Source: Dipteris shenzhenensis (Eukaryota; Polypodiophyta; Polypodiopsida; Gleicheniales). From it: DNA of 64,000 nucleotides. The position numbers were made by a program, and so were the translations under genes. How positions within the stretch are numbered: position 1 is the first letter of the stretch; the number at the start of each line of letters is the position of its first letter. The stretch lies in NCBI GenBank assembly GCA_047967505.1, contig CM106538.1; one strand, given 5' to 3'. The notes under the pieces were generated by a model. That model had not been told where the DNA came from, ran no database searches, and saw only the letters and a program-made list of their open reading frames with translations. Shown in pieces: positions 44,700-56,594 of this stretch.

Positions 44700-45545
44700 G
44701 GCATCCCACATGCACTTGAGCTCTGGAAGGATTTTGCCAAAGGATCCTAAGCTAGAAGAAAGTGCTTCGAGCTACACTCAACCCACCCTCCGTCCTAGCT
44801 GGTAATCCGAAAGCTCGATACTGAGCCTCCACTCGTTCGTAGGCCCCCGACCAGAAACTCTATCTAGTTCAAACAAAATAGAGAGTCTTGAAGAAGTGAT
44901 GCAAGACCCCTTGGTTCCAAGGGCCTCAGCAGCTCCATTCACAAGTGTAGCCTCTCCCAACTCTCCTGCACCTTTGGTTGCATCCAGGCTTAGAGGTATG
45001 TTCTCTAACATGTTCGGCTGCTTGGGACGAACAGAGTCGGCAAACATGGAGAACCCCTTTGCCGACATGTCCGCAGGAAGGAAAGACTAGCAGTAGACAG
45101 CTCTTGAACCCAGACTGGGACAGAAACCACCTTCGCTCATCCAGGTCCCTCCGCTTATGCCAGACCTCCCTAGTGGGAGAACATGGATGATGAAGATCCA
45201 TGGATGAGGGAATTCCGTAGACAAGACCCAAGTCGAGGGGAGACTAGGAACTTCCAAGGTGGAGTGCCTTATGATCCTCCCAACAGCCTTGGCGCCACCA
45301 GCCTTCGTAAACTATGGGGCACCATAGTTTCCACCCTACTGCTCGCTACACGGAACTAATGTTACCATGCCCATGACCAACCACCTCCGGGAGTCCATCC
45401 CTTCCCGTCTATACCAGTTGCAGCAATGAATGCAGGCTTGGGTACCTTCGTCCCAATGCTAGCACTAGTGACTACATGGGGACCACCACCTAGGCCAGGC
45501 GTCAAGCCAGCCCTGCGACCCGTCCAGCCCATAGTAAGCTGAGAT
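44700..45545 (+). pseudogene. Decayed gag/pol-like coding sequence
   Basis: 44896-45090 is open on the plus strand (MMQDPLVPRASAAP, then SNMFGCLGRTESANMENPFA). Beyond its TAG, coding-like text continues with many stops to 45545, where the RNase H relic starts. No protease or RT motifs were found, so those parts of pol are deleted. Confidence 0.4.
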
Positions 45546-45789
45546 TAACTACACTACCACCGAGAGGGAAGGTCTCTCCATGGTCTATGCAATAAAGAAG
45601 TTCAATCACTACTTGTTAGCTAACAAGTTTGTCTTCTTCGTGGACCATCAAGCATTGCTATACTTGGTCAACAAACCCTACATGACAAGCCGTATCACTA
45701 GGTGGATGCTGATCCTACTAGAATTTGACTTCACGGTCACTGTGCATAAGGGCAAAACCCACGTTCTAGCCAACCACCTATGTAGTTGA
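45546..45789 (+). pseudogene. Ty3/gypsy RNase H relic
   Basis: The reading TTEREGLSMVYAIKKFNHYL, then FFVDHQALLYLVNKP and HKGKTHVLANHL, is the C-terminal RNase H block of plant gypsy pol (normally TTEREALAMV...F.DH.AL.YL.NKP...G..H..AD.LSR). The usual final ADALSR reads ANHLCS, and TAG follows at 45787. RT before it and integrase after it are not found. Confidence 0.85.
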
Positions 45790-45844
45790 GATCACTCCCC
45801 AGGGATCGTGCCGAATTCGAATAGCCACCCTGGAGGGAACAGAA

Positions 45845-46357
45845 ATGAATGGCTACCTAAATGGGAGCATTGCCACAAGTGCAGGGGCCGACATCCAGTT
45901 CACCACCATCTACAAGCCCGAAGTAGAGCGACTAGCAAGAGCCTTGCAATGGCTCACTCAAGTTAAACACATGGGCCATCATCAGTCTATTAAGCCCAAT
46001 ATCTTGCTGCAAATGGTGGACTTCCAAGAGACAAATTGGGCAGACTACTTTTGTAGCCAGATGCGAGAGGATCTCGACACCCACGAGGAAATTATCGACA
46101 ATCCCATGTTGTACATGCCGGTCCTCTATTACTTAAGGAGTCAACATTCGCTAGTCGGCTTCGGCCTCATAAAGAAATCCACCACCGGACCAGTACAAAC
46201 CGAGAAAGAAAAAACGGAGGTGAAGCCCAAGAGAGCAAGGACAATGCCTAGTGTCACTCTGGTAATTCTTCATGTGCAACCGAAAACAAGTCAGTTGCTC
46301 AACCAATATGAGGACCGCGAATTGCATGAATTCATGCAACAACAACTGTGCCTCTAG
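45845..46357 (+). CDS. Unrecognised 170-codon frame inside the element
   Basis: The frame opens with MNGYLNGSIATSAGADIQFT and includes a basic run EKTEVKPKRARTMP. It ends TAG at 46355-46357. Composition is protein-like, but I recognise no domain. It sits just downstream of the RNase H relic on the same strand, so it may be an extra ORF of the kind found after pol in Tat/Athila-like elements, or a broken one. Confidence 0.3.
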   Translation: MNGYLNGSIATSAGADIQFTTIYKPEVERLARALQWLTQVKHMGHHQSIKPNILLQMVDFQETNWADYFCSQMREDLDTHEEIIDNPMLYMPVLYYLRSQHSLVGFGLIKKSTTGPVQTEKEKTEVKPKRARTMPSVTLVILHVQPKTSQLLNQYEDRELHEFMQQQLCL

Positions 46358-48990
46358 TGGGCGGATTCTCAAGATAAGGACAAATAGGTTCAAGGAGGGC
46401 CTATTAACATTGAAGACCTCTAGAGTGATGAGACAATCGAAATCGGCCTCCATACAAGAGCCGAAACTATGCCAACAACCCCCGCTACACCCTACGTCTC
46501 AGTCTCCACCACCCCTCAAGAGACAACCCTTTGCCACCGGCACCTCTTCCACTCCATGGGCAGGCCTAGCGGAGGCCATACAATTTTGCAGCACACCCCA
46601 GTATAAGGCATCATGTGGCTATAGCCACATGATGGCGGCAGAGCAGTTGTCACACGTGGACGCGATGGAGCCGAACCTCTTTGAAGCCATGGCACAACTA
46701 CCCCAAGTCGCCCACACGATCTAACACAGGAGGCAGGAGCAAGCCTCATAGCTCTCCGCCAGCCAGCTCTTTGTGCATGAAAGCCAATCGACAATGGTCA
46801 TAGTCTAGGCAATAGGCCATGCCGCAATACATAGAGCCAAAGAATACCGAGCCAAGGTGTAAGAGCTCGAGCTCGCTCTTACAAGGCTCAAGGACGACCT
46901 CCCTGGTCCAGACGGTCATGGACCAAGTGGACCTTGTAGAGTCAACCTTGCGCACAATGCTAGAGCAGCAGGCACAGGTAGAGCAGTGATATGCTCGCTC
47001 ACAGGAGTCCCACAACCAATAGATCTACTCCTTATAGGATCTCCTGGCATAAGAGAGGAACCTAACAGTCTCCCTCTAAGAAGAAATCAAAAGGCAGTGC
47101 ACCACTAGCCAATCTGAGGAGTCAGAATTGGAAGATCGTGAGCAACAGGAGTTCCAGATGTACAATGGGGTGTTTGCACAATTAGCCACATACACACTTG
47201 CACCATGCACCATCTCCCAAATCCTTCAAATGCACTTTGACGCACTCCGTGCACAAAATCTCATTTTCCACCTAGACCTCACTACTCCACTTCCTCCTAA
47301 CGCCCTCCAGACTATACTTTGCCATAATCCCGACCACTGCCACCCCATCATAGCCATGTCATATTTGTCTCTTGATCTTCAGCCCACTTCTCTATCTCTT
47401 CTCCACTGCTCTGATCTCCAAACACTATTAGCCCATCCCATCCTTCTTAATTTTCAAGCCTAGTGCCATGTCATCACACTGAGTCTGTTAATTATCCTAC
47501 GGATGATGAAGTGATGCAACTCGCAACGAGGAGCTCATGCCATGGGTCTACACTCCTGAAAGTCTGCATGTAGACATCAATTGATGCAGACTTATGGCCG
47601 AGAGCCTCAGCCATCCAATCTCAAGGGCACCTTGCAGCCTACCAATCCACAACCTACCAACACCTCGGAATAATAATCCTCTTTAATAGGGTGCTATAGG
47701 CTATCCAAGACTCACTTGAGTCCTTGGTGAGCAATTTTGAAACAATTCACGTAGCCTACTGAGAGGAAGTCATTGAGAGGAAGAGGGAAATAATGCAATC
47801 ACCCTCTTTAATACCACCGCCCCCTGTAGAAATTCTACTACCGCCTCCTTTAGATCCTGCCCTACCCACCCAACAAGCTGCCCACCCTCCCCTCCCTCGG
47901 ACGACATTGCCCGAGTACTCGTCTAATGCCTCTAACACCACCACCGCATAGCATGGACCCTCCTAGTCCATCTCCTCCAACACTCTGGTCGACCTTCTTG
48001 ATGAAGCCTTCAATACGCTACTCAAAGCAATAAATTTTGTACAAAGAGATGATGCAGCAACTCCTATAGGCAAAACGGAGCCGGAGCCCCATGCCACTTG
48101 CTGATGATGATGCTCCGCCATCCCCACCAGTTTCTCCCCTTGAAGATGCCCACTGGTGCCTAGACTTACAGTCCTTTCAGGAGCTTCCAGATAGTGTGCT
48201 CATGCACCATTGCGAAGCGATAGCTTGAGGGCTCACACCTCCACCTCTACAAAATTCTTAAGGTGTGCCCCCTCACACAGTGCATCATGCAGTCCTTTGA
48301 TAACTGGTAGCCACGCACATCCCAAGCGCATGAGAGGAGGATACAACCTTGCCCCTAATGCCCTAGTCTTCATGACCGATGTCGATGCCTATCAACAGCC
48401 AAATTGGCAGCTCCCCTTCTTAAAGTTGGAGAAATTTTGGCACTACTACCACAGCGTGCCTATCGATCGTCGAGTCCACCCACTCTACATGTCCATGGAA
48501 TGACGATGGACATGGGCCGCATTTTGAGACCTCCAGTAGTAGGACCCAAATGTGTTGTACAACTTTCCCAAAGAAATGACGTAGGAGGGATTTTGGTTCT
48601 GCCTCTAGTCATTCAATGACAAATACAGCTCAATGCCAGATCCTACCGTCATCGCCGCCATCCATTTCAACCACCTTATCCTCTTGCTCCTTCGTGATCT
48701 TCCCGCCCATAACCACCCCATTGACGACCACATCCACAATCTGAACAACCAGATTGTCTTCAACCCCGACGTTGGTCAGACTCAGTTCTAGGACCTCTGC
48801 CTCTACCTTCGCGTCTGTAATCTCCACGGGCATCACCTCCGCACTTACGAGGATATGCATGCCACACATTTTTGGAAGTATGGCAACCTCACTTGCCTCA
48901 CGTCACAATAGCTGGACTGCTATGCCATCCTACAATTCGTCCTCACCACACCAACCTCCTCTAACACGGCTAACACATGGACAGATCAGC
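46358..48990 (+). pseudogene. Decayed extra-ORF region of the gypsy-type element
   Basis: Protein-like readings in changing frames occur at 46272-46724, 47128-47463 (QQEFQMYNGVFAQLATYTLA), 48210-48503 (LPFLKLEKFWHYYHS) and about 48650-48900 (HFNHLILLLLRDLP and YEDMHATHFWKYGNL). They are separated by many stops. They may be one long protein in origin. No known domain was seen. The minus-strand frames here are mirrors. Confidence 0.4.
46609..46634. repeat. Perfect 26-bp palindrome
   Basis: The arms CATCATGTGGCTA and TAGCCACATGATG are exact reverse complements with no spacer. It lies inside the decayed ORF region, and I know no function for it. Confidence 0.9.
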
Positions 48991-49006
48991 AACAGAAAAG
49001 GGGGCA

Positions 49007-50812
49007 TGTTAACATCCACAGAGTACAGCTGCCAAATGTAGGGTAATCAGTGAGTAAAGGTGACTAGGCCGAATGATACCCCCATGCCCTCAACCATCAT
49101 ATCCCTAAAGCAATGTGCACATGGAAGGAGTATAGCTCAAACTTAGGGAGTTTGATCCCCAGATACCCAAAGTCTACTTCAAAGTCCAAGGATTCAAGGA
49201 TTCCAGGCACAGGCTATATGATCCAGTTACCACCACCAGAAACAAGGAGAGGCACACTTCAGGTCCACATTCACGAAAGTAAAAGGAGCATAAGCAACGT
49301 GCACTTTTCAGCTCCACATCCATGAAAATAGCCACACCAATGGAAATAGCCATGAAAGGAGTATAGCTCAAACTTAGGGAGTTTGATCTGTTAGATATCA
49401 ATGCTCCACTCTCGTGTAACTATGCAGAAACTAGCTAACTCTACTTGTAAGCCCCCCATATGAGGAGAAGGCATTTGAGTAGCTCGGTTATCTGGTAGGT
49501 CCTGGTTTGGACACTAGATGGGGGCCATGTTTGGCCTGATGGCTGGACGGCTTCAGATAGAGTTGGCATACTACCAACTAGGCTAAATGTAAGTGTGGGA
49601 AGGCATTCTATGACTGACTGCACTGAGGGTAGATGGAGCATTTCTTGGGGCAGCCCACTCTCGAGTTGCGAGCCCTGTTTGGAGCCCCAGATGGATCCTG
49701 GATGGCTGTGGGCCGAACGGAGACCATAGGTTAGTTGCTCTATTTTGCACACCGGTTCTATCGTGTGGTCGATGGCCTATTTCGGGACCGACCCCCAGTC
49801 AGCCGTTTTGGGCAGGACTGGGTCGGCGGTCACCCACCAATTGGGTCCAACCAACTACTAGTGGTGGCTATATAAGAGCAAGCCCGTGAAGCCCATTTCA
49901 TCACTGGCTACAGCAACCCTGATTCCTTAGCATCCAGCCTCCGTTCTCTATTGTTTCCAGCATGCCATCGAAGCTTCTCTCACAAGAGCGCACGGCTGGG
50001 AGGCAGTGCCATCTATTGTTCAGTTTTACAGTAATCAAATTTTCAATTCTCCATACTATCTGCTTTTCTCTCTTGCATACTAGATCTTGTTATCTGTTGA
50101 GCATAGATGTTGTATTATTTTCTTACATGATCCCCAAATATCCCGAGACAAGGTTATTGTTGAGTATCTTGCAGAAGCTGAGCCTCACCACTCTAGGTTT
50201 TGAGTCTCATGCATCATGCATGACCACAAACAGGTTAAGGTTTGAGGGCGCTTAGGGAGTTTGAGCCCCGAATTGCCTAAGCCTAGGAGTGGCGAGGCTA
50301 ACACAAGCGCTATTTGCGAGCCAGTTAGGAATATTTCCTAATGCCAGGCTTGTCCCGAGCACTTTAATATGGTTAACACAAGCACTATTTTTGTTAGTAG
50401 GGAGAGATGGTAAGAATAGCAATATGCCTTGGCACCCTATGGGCCCAAGAGCCCTTGGTTGTAAAGTGAGGGAGAGTGCTAAAAGGGAAAAGGGTTGGCC
50501 CTCCCTTCAAAAGGTGACTTATATAAAAGGCCAAATGGTTGACTTTGGTCTTCATTGTTGTTTGCACCAAGTTGAATATAAGCTCCCTCTTCTCTTCCAA
50601 GAGACTGTTTTGGGTGTTCTCTTGTTTCCTTCATAGTGCCTTTGTGGTTGTCACTCTATCCCCCTTCACTCCCTTCTCCTTCTTCCCTTCCTGCTCCCTC
50701 CTTCTCCCTTCCTTCTTCCTCTCTCCTTCCCTCTTCCTCGTGTGAAATCACATTGCAACAACAATCCGGAGGCTGCTTGCGTGACACTTGTGAATGACGT
50801 GCTATGCATTGC
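49007..50812 (+). repeat. 3' LTR of the gypsy-type element, interrupted
   Basis: 49007-49388 and 50133-about 50812 align with the 5' LTR in order. Between the opening (about 49074-49110) and the ATAGCTCAAACT phrase this copy lacks about 70 bp carried by the 5' LTR. The final part after GCATTGCTCCC (50812) is replaced by CCCT repeats. Confidence 0.85.
49389..50127 (+). mobile_element. Solo LTR (739 bp) with TGATC target duplication
   Basis: It starts TGTTAGATATCAATGC and ends TTTTCTTACA. It is flanked by TGATC at 49384-49388 and 50128-50132. The empty site exists in the 5' LTR (GAGTTTGATCCCCAAATATC near 42583), proving the insertion. CTATATAAG near 49868 is a likely TATA box. There is no internal region, so it arose by LTR-LTR recombination. 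Confidence 0.95.
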
Positions 50813-50902
50813 TCCCTCCCTCCCTCCCTCCCTCCCTCCCTCCCTCTCTCTCTCTCTCATACACACCTCTCTCTGTCTCTCTCTCTCTCTCTCTCCGTGC
50901 CT
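50812..50902. repeat. (CCCT)n / (CT)n simple repeat
   Basis: CCCT units from about 50812 to 50846 are followed by CT runs to about 50900. It overlaps the expected end of the 3' LTR. Confidence 0.95.
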
Positions 50903-51009
50903 GAGAAAGGCCTCTATCTTTCCCCCCCTATCTTTCTCTTTTTTGTCTTGTAATGAGGGTTTTTGTGCCATGAATGTAGGTCAAACCCTAACTTTGTACC
51001 GTATCCTCA

Positions 51010-52800
51010 ATCCGCATTCTAGCAAGAATGGCATCACCTGTATTCAAGCGAGATGACATCATCATCTTGTATGATGACAAATACGATCCCGTGGCTCAGG
51101 CACGCATTTGTTAGACACATGAGTCGAAAGGCATTCGATCTGACGACATTGGTGTCATCATTTTGTGCATGCATGATAAGGTTCCGTGGAAAGGAATCAA
51201 CAAGTATGGGGCTAAAGTGGACCTCAAAGAGAAAATGTTACTCGTGTGGCCCGTTAAACAAGTGGTGAGCTATCATGTCCTTCTTCCTTTGCATCAGCTT
51301 AGAGTGGCTTTTCCTGAACCCATTTTACCAATATCTGTGAATAGAGACTTGATGATATAGCCCAGCTCGATGATGAGGACATGCCTCCGACAGGGGGTGC
51401 AACTTTTGCTAGAGGAAGACTGCATGGTCTCAGGGGTGCTACTTCAATGCAAGGGGGAGGTAGATGAAGAAGGACAAGCAATTGGCCAGAGAGGAGTCCG
51501 AGGACGATGACGAGGAGGGTTCCCTTGGAGAGATAGCACTGAGCACCTCCTATGACAAGAAAACCATGCGGGAGTGCATCGAGGACTAGCTACAATCAGT
51601 CACTGTGAGTAGTTCAGCCTTTTGAAGGTCTATAATCTCAAGGCACGGAGTGAAAGTGAATGTTTGGGCTAAATAAAAAAATTTCCTTTATAGGTGGAAA
51701 AAAGTCGATTGCTCCCAATGCCCACATCCTGCACCCAAGAGAACATTCTTCTCAAGTGGGTACTTGTTGCCGGGTTTGGGTGTCTTCATCATGTCCATCG
51801 CCACACCAAAGATGCAAAAGGGAGACATGGATGAGGATGTGAAAAGGGAGTGGAATGTGCACTGGCTCCATAAGCACGAAGAATTTGAGGAAGAAATTAG
51901 GAACATAGAGTGGGCATTCTTGTCCAATTCCTTATTTTACATTTGGGATGGGAACCATTGCCACACAGGTTGGATGATCGAGATAAGGACATGTAAGTAT
52001 GTAGTCCATTGATTTAGGTGTAGCCACATTTCATTTGTTTTCAACTCATGAATTCTTTTTTTCTTTTGAGTGCCAGCCTTTCCTAATGATGAGCGCCGGC
52101 ATATACGTGTCCAATGCCATTTAGTGGAGGTGCCCATGGAAGATGAAGGAGAGTTGTTGTCTGCATTATCAAAGATGAATAGGTGAGTTCGATGATTCTT
52201 GATGAATGCACTGTGTCTTTAGCTACCTCACCCTTTCTGAAGGATCGTTTAATATGTTGCTTTCGACTCCAGGCTATAGCACAAAAGTGGGTTGTCACCA
52301 TCACTTTTCTGGACCTCATTTGTGAGGCCAGAGTGTTGGGTGCTGTATCAAATGTGGCAATCCACTAAAGATTGTCAACCATCAAGTAGAAACATTGGCT
52401 AGACACCCATAGGAAGAAGGCAGCTATGAAAGTGCATTGGTACAAAAACCCTCTTCCAGCCCTCGTACACATGATGTGGAAGGTAAGGATCAATAATGGA
52501 ACACTTTTCCCTTTCCTTCTCTAGTTTTCGTAATATGTTTGTTGATGACAAGGCAACGAATGCATATGTGACACATATGACAAACACTTGCGTCCAGTCA
52601 TGCATAGCTGTAGTGAGTTGTCGGCTGCTGACTTTTGAAAGAAATCGAGCGAAGCATACTACAGTGTGAACAACAAGATCTTGAAGCATACACATCGACT
52701 CCTGAAGTTGGTTGACCCTGCACTAGGGGCAAGATGGTCCAAATAAGTGAATTGTGGGGATTACATGTGGAATGACAATGATTAGATGACAAGCTTGCAT
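51010..52800 (+). pseudogene. Decayed multi-exon gene with D-G-N-H motif
   Basis: A start ATG at about 51029 reads MASPVFKRDDIIILYDDKYD, then a TAG. Further coding-like pieces are 51120-51356, an acidic stretch (about 51463-51590: AREESEDDDEEGS), and 51800-51991, reading EWNVHWLHKHEEFEEEIRNI then SLFYIWDGNHCHTGWM. That last piece ends at a good donor (ACAT|GTAAGTAT). An exon 52076-52182 (AG ... FPNDERRHIRVQCHLVEVPM ... R|GTGAGT) and one from about 52272 (CAG|GCTATAGCAC) follow. Another part near 52580-52730 has stops. D-G-N-H followed by a Trp resembles the D-G-x-H/R loop of ParB-like domains, but this is a weak inference. The pattern of intron signals says it was a cellular-type gene, now broken. 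Confidence 0.5.
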
Positions 52801-52953
52801 ATGAAGTGATTGTTTATCGAAACCATTTTCGGTTTGCAAGACTGTCACCACTCTGGACTAGGGGATGAAGCCCTCAGAGGCGATCAATGAGGAGAGGTTG
52901 TATAGCCTCGCAATGTGAGGGTTGACTGAGGACGATAAAGTGAGGTCTATGGT

Positions 52954-53123
52954 GTGGGGGTTAAAGGTCATTGTGCCTTTACCTCGGTTATGTACAATAC
53001 TCAAACACATATATAAATGAATGAAAAAGAAGATTAGTGTGGTTCTGCACCCACCAAAACTTGTGTGGCTCTCTATTTCTCTCTCTTCCTCTTTCGTTCT
53101 TGCTTCCGTTGAGAGCACTCTCA
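52954..53123 (+). repeat. TRIM LTR, copy 1
   Basis: From TGTGGGGGTTAAAGGTCA to GAGCACTCTCA. The start is slightly altered (TGTGGGG for TGTTAGG). The primer site at 53126-53137 reads TGGTATCAAAGC, one change from the consensus. Confidence 0.8.
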
Positions 53124-54199
53124 ATTGGTATCAAAGCCCGGGTGTTCTAGCTGAGCATGCGTGAATGCTTGAAGCTCAGCAGCTCTGTGGGAGGAAGGAG
53201 AAGCTCTGTGGGAAGCTTTGTGGTTGACTTTACTTGCATCCGAGTGTATAGAGACCTTGGAGGAACCTTTGGAAAAGTCACTTTGGTTTTGCGAAGTGGT
53301 TTTGAGAGCCTGTTAAGTGTTTTCAAAGAAAAAGTCGTGTTTTGAGCTTTTCCATGTTCCATTCGATGACAGAGACTCCGTATTGACTTGTAGAGGCAAC
53401 TATTGCTTGCTTTTGGTGTCCACTTCACTTCAGGAGCTTGGAAACACCTTCATTCTTGAATCTGGGATCATTTCATTGGATTTCTGACTCATTGTGTCAG
53501 TTTCTATGTTTTTCTGCTCGAGTGTTGGAACTCAAGTTTGGAGCAACCATTTGCAGATCTGTCAGTTCTGGTGGACTCAGGAGGTCCTAAAACTTCTATG
53601 TTACTGATCATTTGCACTCCACAAATAGCTCTGTTTCCAAAAACATTTTTCAGTCCGTGTGTTGGACCCAGTGATTGAGACCACGGTTTCCAAAACTGTC
53701 TGTCCCATTGCGTTCTGGATGCCCAAAAACCCCTACCTATCAGTTCTTATGTGATTCGGTGAAGGATTTTCAGAGCTATAGATCTCTGTGTATTTGATTT
53801 CGTCTCTCTGTTATGGATTTTTCATTCTAAGATTTTGAAACCTTAGATTTATGCCACATGGCAGTGGATAAGTGTTGACTCCCATTTCTCACTCATCGAT
53901 TGGGATTTTGAAGTTCTGGTAGAAGAGAGATATTTGCAGATTTTCTTGCTGAGTCCGATTATGTAATGGCGCCCATGTTTTGAGGCATCTCAAATTCTAT
54001 TTTCAGTAGCAGTCATTACCGTGGGACTATGATTTCTTGAGCATACCTTATGCAGATCACTCTGGTTGTAGTTTGAGTAGTGTGCGCTCATTCGTGGTGT
54101 GCATTAGGTTGTAGTGGATGATTTATAGGCCATTTGGATGCATTGCAGTCCTTATTGGATGCGTTGATAGGCCCAAATTGCCTTGTGGGATGCTATTTT

Positions 54200-54370
54200 T
54201 GTTAGGGTTAAAGGTCACTATGCCTTTACCCCAGTTATGTACAATACTCAAACACATATATAAATGAATGAAAAAGAAGATTAGGGTCGTTCTGCACCCA
54301 CCAAAACTTGTGTGGCTCTCTATCTCTCTCTCTCCTTCTTCCGTTCTTGCTTCCATTGAGAGTACTCTCA
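54200..54370 (+). repeat. TRIM LTR, copy 2
   Basis: 171 bp, TGTTAGGGTTAAAGG to GAGTACTCTCA, with primer site TGGTATCAGAGC at 54373-54384. Confidence 0.9.
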
Positions 54371-55338
54371 ACTGGTATCAGAGCACGGGTGATCTAGCTG
54401 AGCGTGCGTGAATGCTTGGAAGCTCAGCAGCTCTGTGGGAGGAAGGAGAAGCTTTGTGGGAAGCTTTGTGGGGGACTTTACTTGCATTCAAGTGTGCAGA
54501 GACCTTGGAGGAACCTTTGGAAAAGTCACTTTGGCTTTGCGAAGTGTTTTGAGAGCCTGTTAAGCGTTTAAAAAAAAAAAGTCATTTTTTTGAGCTTTTC
54601 CCTATTCTGTTCGATGACAGAGACTCCGTATTGACTTGTAGAGGCAACTATTGCTTGCTTTTGGTGTCCACTTCACTTCAAGAGCTTGGAAACACCTTCA
54701 TTCTTGAATCTGGGATCATTTCATTGGATTTCTGACTCACTGTGTCAGTTTCTGCTTTTTTGCCCGGGTGTTGAAACTCAAGTTTGGAGCAACCATTTGC
54801 AGATCTGTCAGTTCCGGTGGACTCAGGAGGTCCTAAAACTTCTATGTTGCTCATCATTCGTACTCCGGTGGAGTTTACAAACAGCTCTGTTTCCAAAAAC
54901 GTTTTTCAGAGTTATAGATTTCAGTGTATTTGATTTTGTCTCTCTATTATGGATTTTTCATTCTAAGGTTTTGAAACCTTAGATTTATGCCACATCGCAG
55001 TGGATAAGTGTTGACTCCCATTTCTCACTCATCGGTTGGGATTTTGAAGTTCCGATAGAAGAGAGATATTTGCAGATTTTCTTGTTGAGTCTGATTATGC
55101 AATGGCGCCCATGTTTTGAGGCATCTCAAATTCTATTTTCAGTAGCGGTCATTACCGTGGGACTATGATTTCTTGAGCATACCTTATGCAGATCACTCTG
55201 GTTGTAGTTTGAGCAATGTTGTGCGCTCATTCGTGGTGTGCATTAGGTTGTAGTGGATGATTTATAGGCCATTTGGATGCATTGCGGTCCTTATTGGATG
55301 CGTTGATAGGCCCAAATTGCCTTGTGGGATGCTATTTT

Positions 55339-55509
55339 TGTTAGGGTTAAAGGTCACTATGCCTTTACCCCGGTTATGTACAATACTCAAACACATATAT
55401 AAATGAATGAAAAAGAAGATTAGGGTGGTTCTGCACCCACCAAAACTTGTGTGGCTCTCTATCTCTCTCTCTCCTTCTTTCATTCTTGCTTCCATTGAGA
55501 GCACTCTCA
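55339..55509 (+). repeat. TRIM LTR, copy 3
   Basis: 171 bp, nearly identical to copy 2, with primer site TGGTATCAGAGC at 55512-55523. Confidence 0.9.
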
Positions 55510-56594
55510 ACTGGTATCAGAGCACGGGTGATCTAGCTGAGCGTGCGTGAATGCTTGGAAGCTCAGCAACTCTGTGGGAAGAAGGAGAAGCTCTGTGGGA
55601 AGCTTTGTGGGGGACTTTACTTGCATTCAAGTGTGCAGAGACCTTGGAGGAACCTTTGGAAAAGTCACTTTGGCTTTGTGAAGTGTTTTGAGAGCCTGTT
55701 AAGCGTTTTCAAAGAAAAAGTCGTTTTTTTGAGCTTTTCCCTATTCTGTTCGATGACAGAGACTCCGTATTGACTTGTAGAGGCAACTATTGCTTGCTTT
55801 TGGTGTCCACTTCACTTCAAGAGTTTGGAAACACCTTCATTCTTGAATCTGGGATCATTTCATTGGATTTCTGACTCACTGTGTCAGTTTTTGCATTTTT
55901 TGCCCGGGTGTTGGAACTCAAGTTTGAAGCAACCATTTGCAGTTTTGTCAGTTCCGGTGGACTCAAGAGGTCCTAAAACTTCTATGTTGCTCATCATTCA
56001 TACTTCGGTGGAGTTTACAAACAGCTCTGTTTCCAAAAACTTTTTTCAGTCCGTGTGTTGGACCCAGTGATTGAGACCATGGTTTCCAAAACCGTCTGTC
56101 CCATTGCGTTCCGGACGCCCAAAAACCCCTACCTATCAGTTCTTGTGCAATTCGGTGGAGGATTTTTAGAGTTATAGATCTCTGTGTATTTGATTTCGTC
56201 TCTCTCTTATGCATTTTTCATTCTAAGGTTTTGAAACCTTAGATTTATGCCACATGACAGTGGATAAGTGGACTTCCATTTCTCACTCATCGGTTGGGAT
56301 TTTGGAGTTCTGGCAGAAGAGAGATATTTGCAGATTTTCTTGCTGATTCTGATTATGCAATGGTGCCCATGTTTTGAGGCATCTCAGATTCTATTTTCAG
56401 TAGTGGTCATTACCGTGGGACTATGATTTCTTGAGCATACCTTATGCAGATCACTCTTGTTGCAGTTTGAGCAGTGTGCACTTATTTGTGGTATGCATTG
56501 GGTTGTAGTGGATGATTTATAGGCCATTTGGATGCATTACGGTCCTTATTGGATGCACTGATAGGCCCAAATTGCCTTGTGGGATGCTATTTTT

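Larger units (their letters stand above)
42181..50812 (+). mobile_element. Gypsy-type LTR element, mostly non-coding, with nested solo LTR
   Basis: It has two LTRs (42181-about 43360 and 49007-about 50812) starting TGTTAACATCCACAG, an Asp-tRNA-type primer site at 43367, a polypurine tract (AGAAAAGGGGGCA, 48994-49006) and an internal region of about 5.6 kb. The only pol domain found is an RNase H relic at 45546-45789. The rest is a degenerate tandem array and broken, unrecognised coding sequence, so it is probably a non-autonomous or decayed derivative of an Athila/Tat-like gypsy element. The 3' LTR is split by a 739-bp solo LTR. Its last roughly 100 bp are replaced by a CCCT/CT-rich repeat, so no target duplication can be scored. 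Confidence 0.85.
52954..56594 (+). mobile_element. Three tandem TRIM units (LTR-internal x3)
   Basis: Three head-to-tail units begin at 52954, 54200 and 55339. Each unit has a 170-171 bp LTR with TATA-like text ACATATATAAATG, followed two bases later by a Met-tRNA primer site, then about 1 kb of internal DNA without gag or pol. The last unit ends at GATGCTATTTTTTA (56594) with no closing LTR. The size and lack of coding capacity fit terminal-repeat retrotransposons in miniature. Unit 2 is 1139 bp against about 1250 bp for units 1 and 3 because of one deletion. Confidence 0.85.

Noticed and set aside
53147-56214. Repeated 60-100 codon frames in the TRIM units
   Set aside because: No family match, frames differ among the three units, and TRIMs are non-coding.
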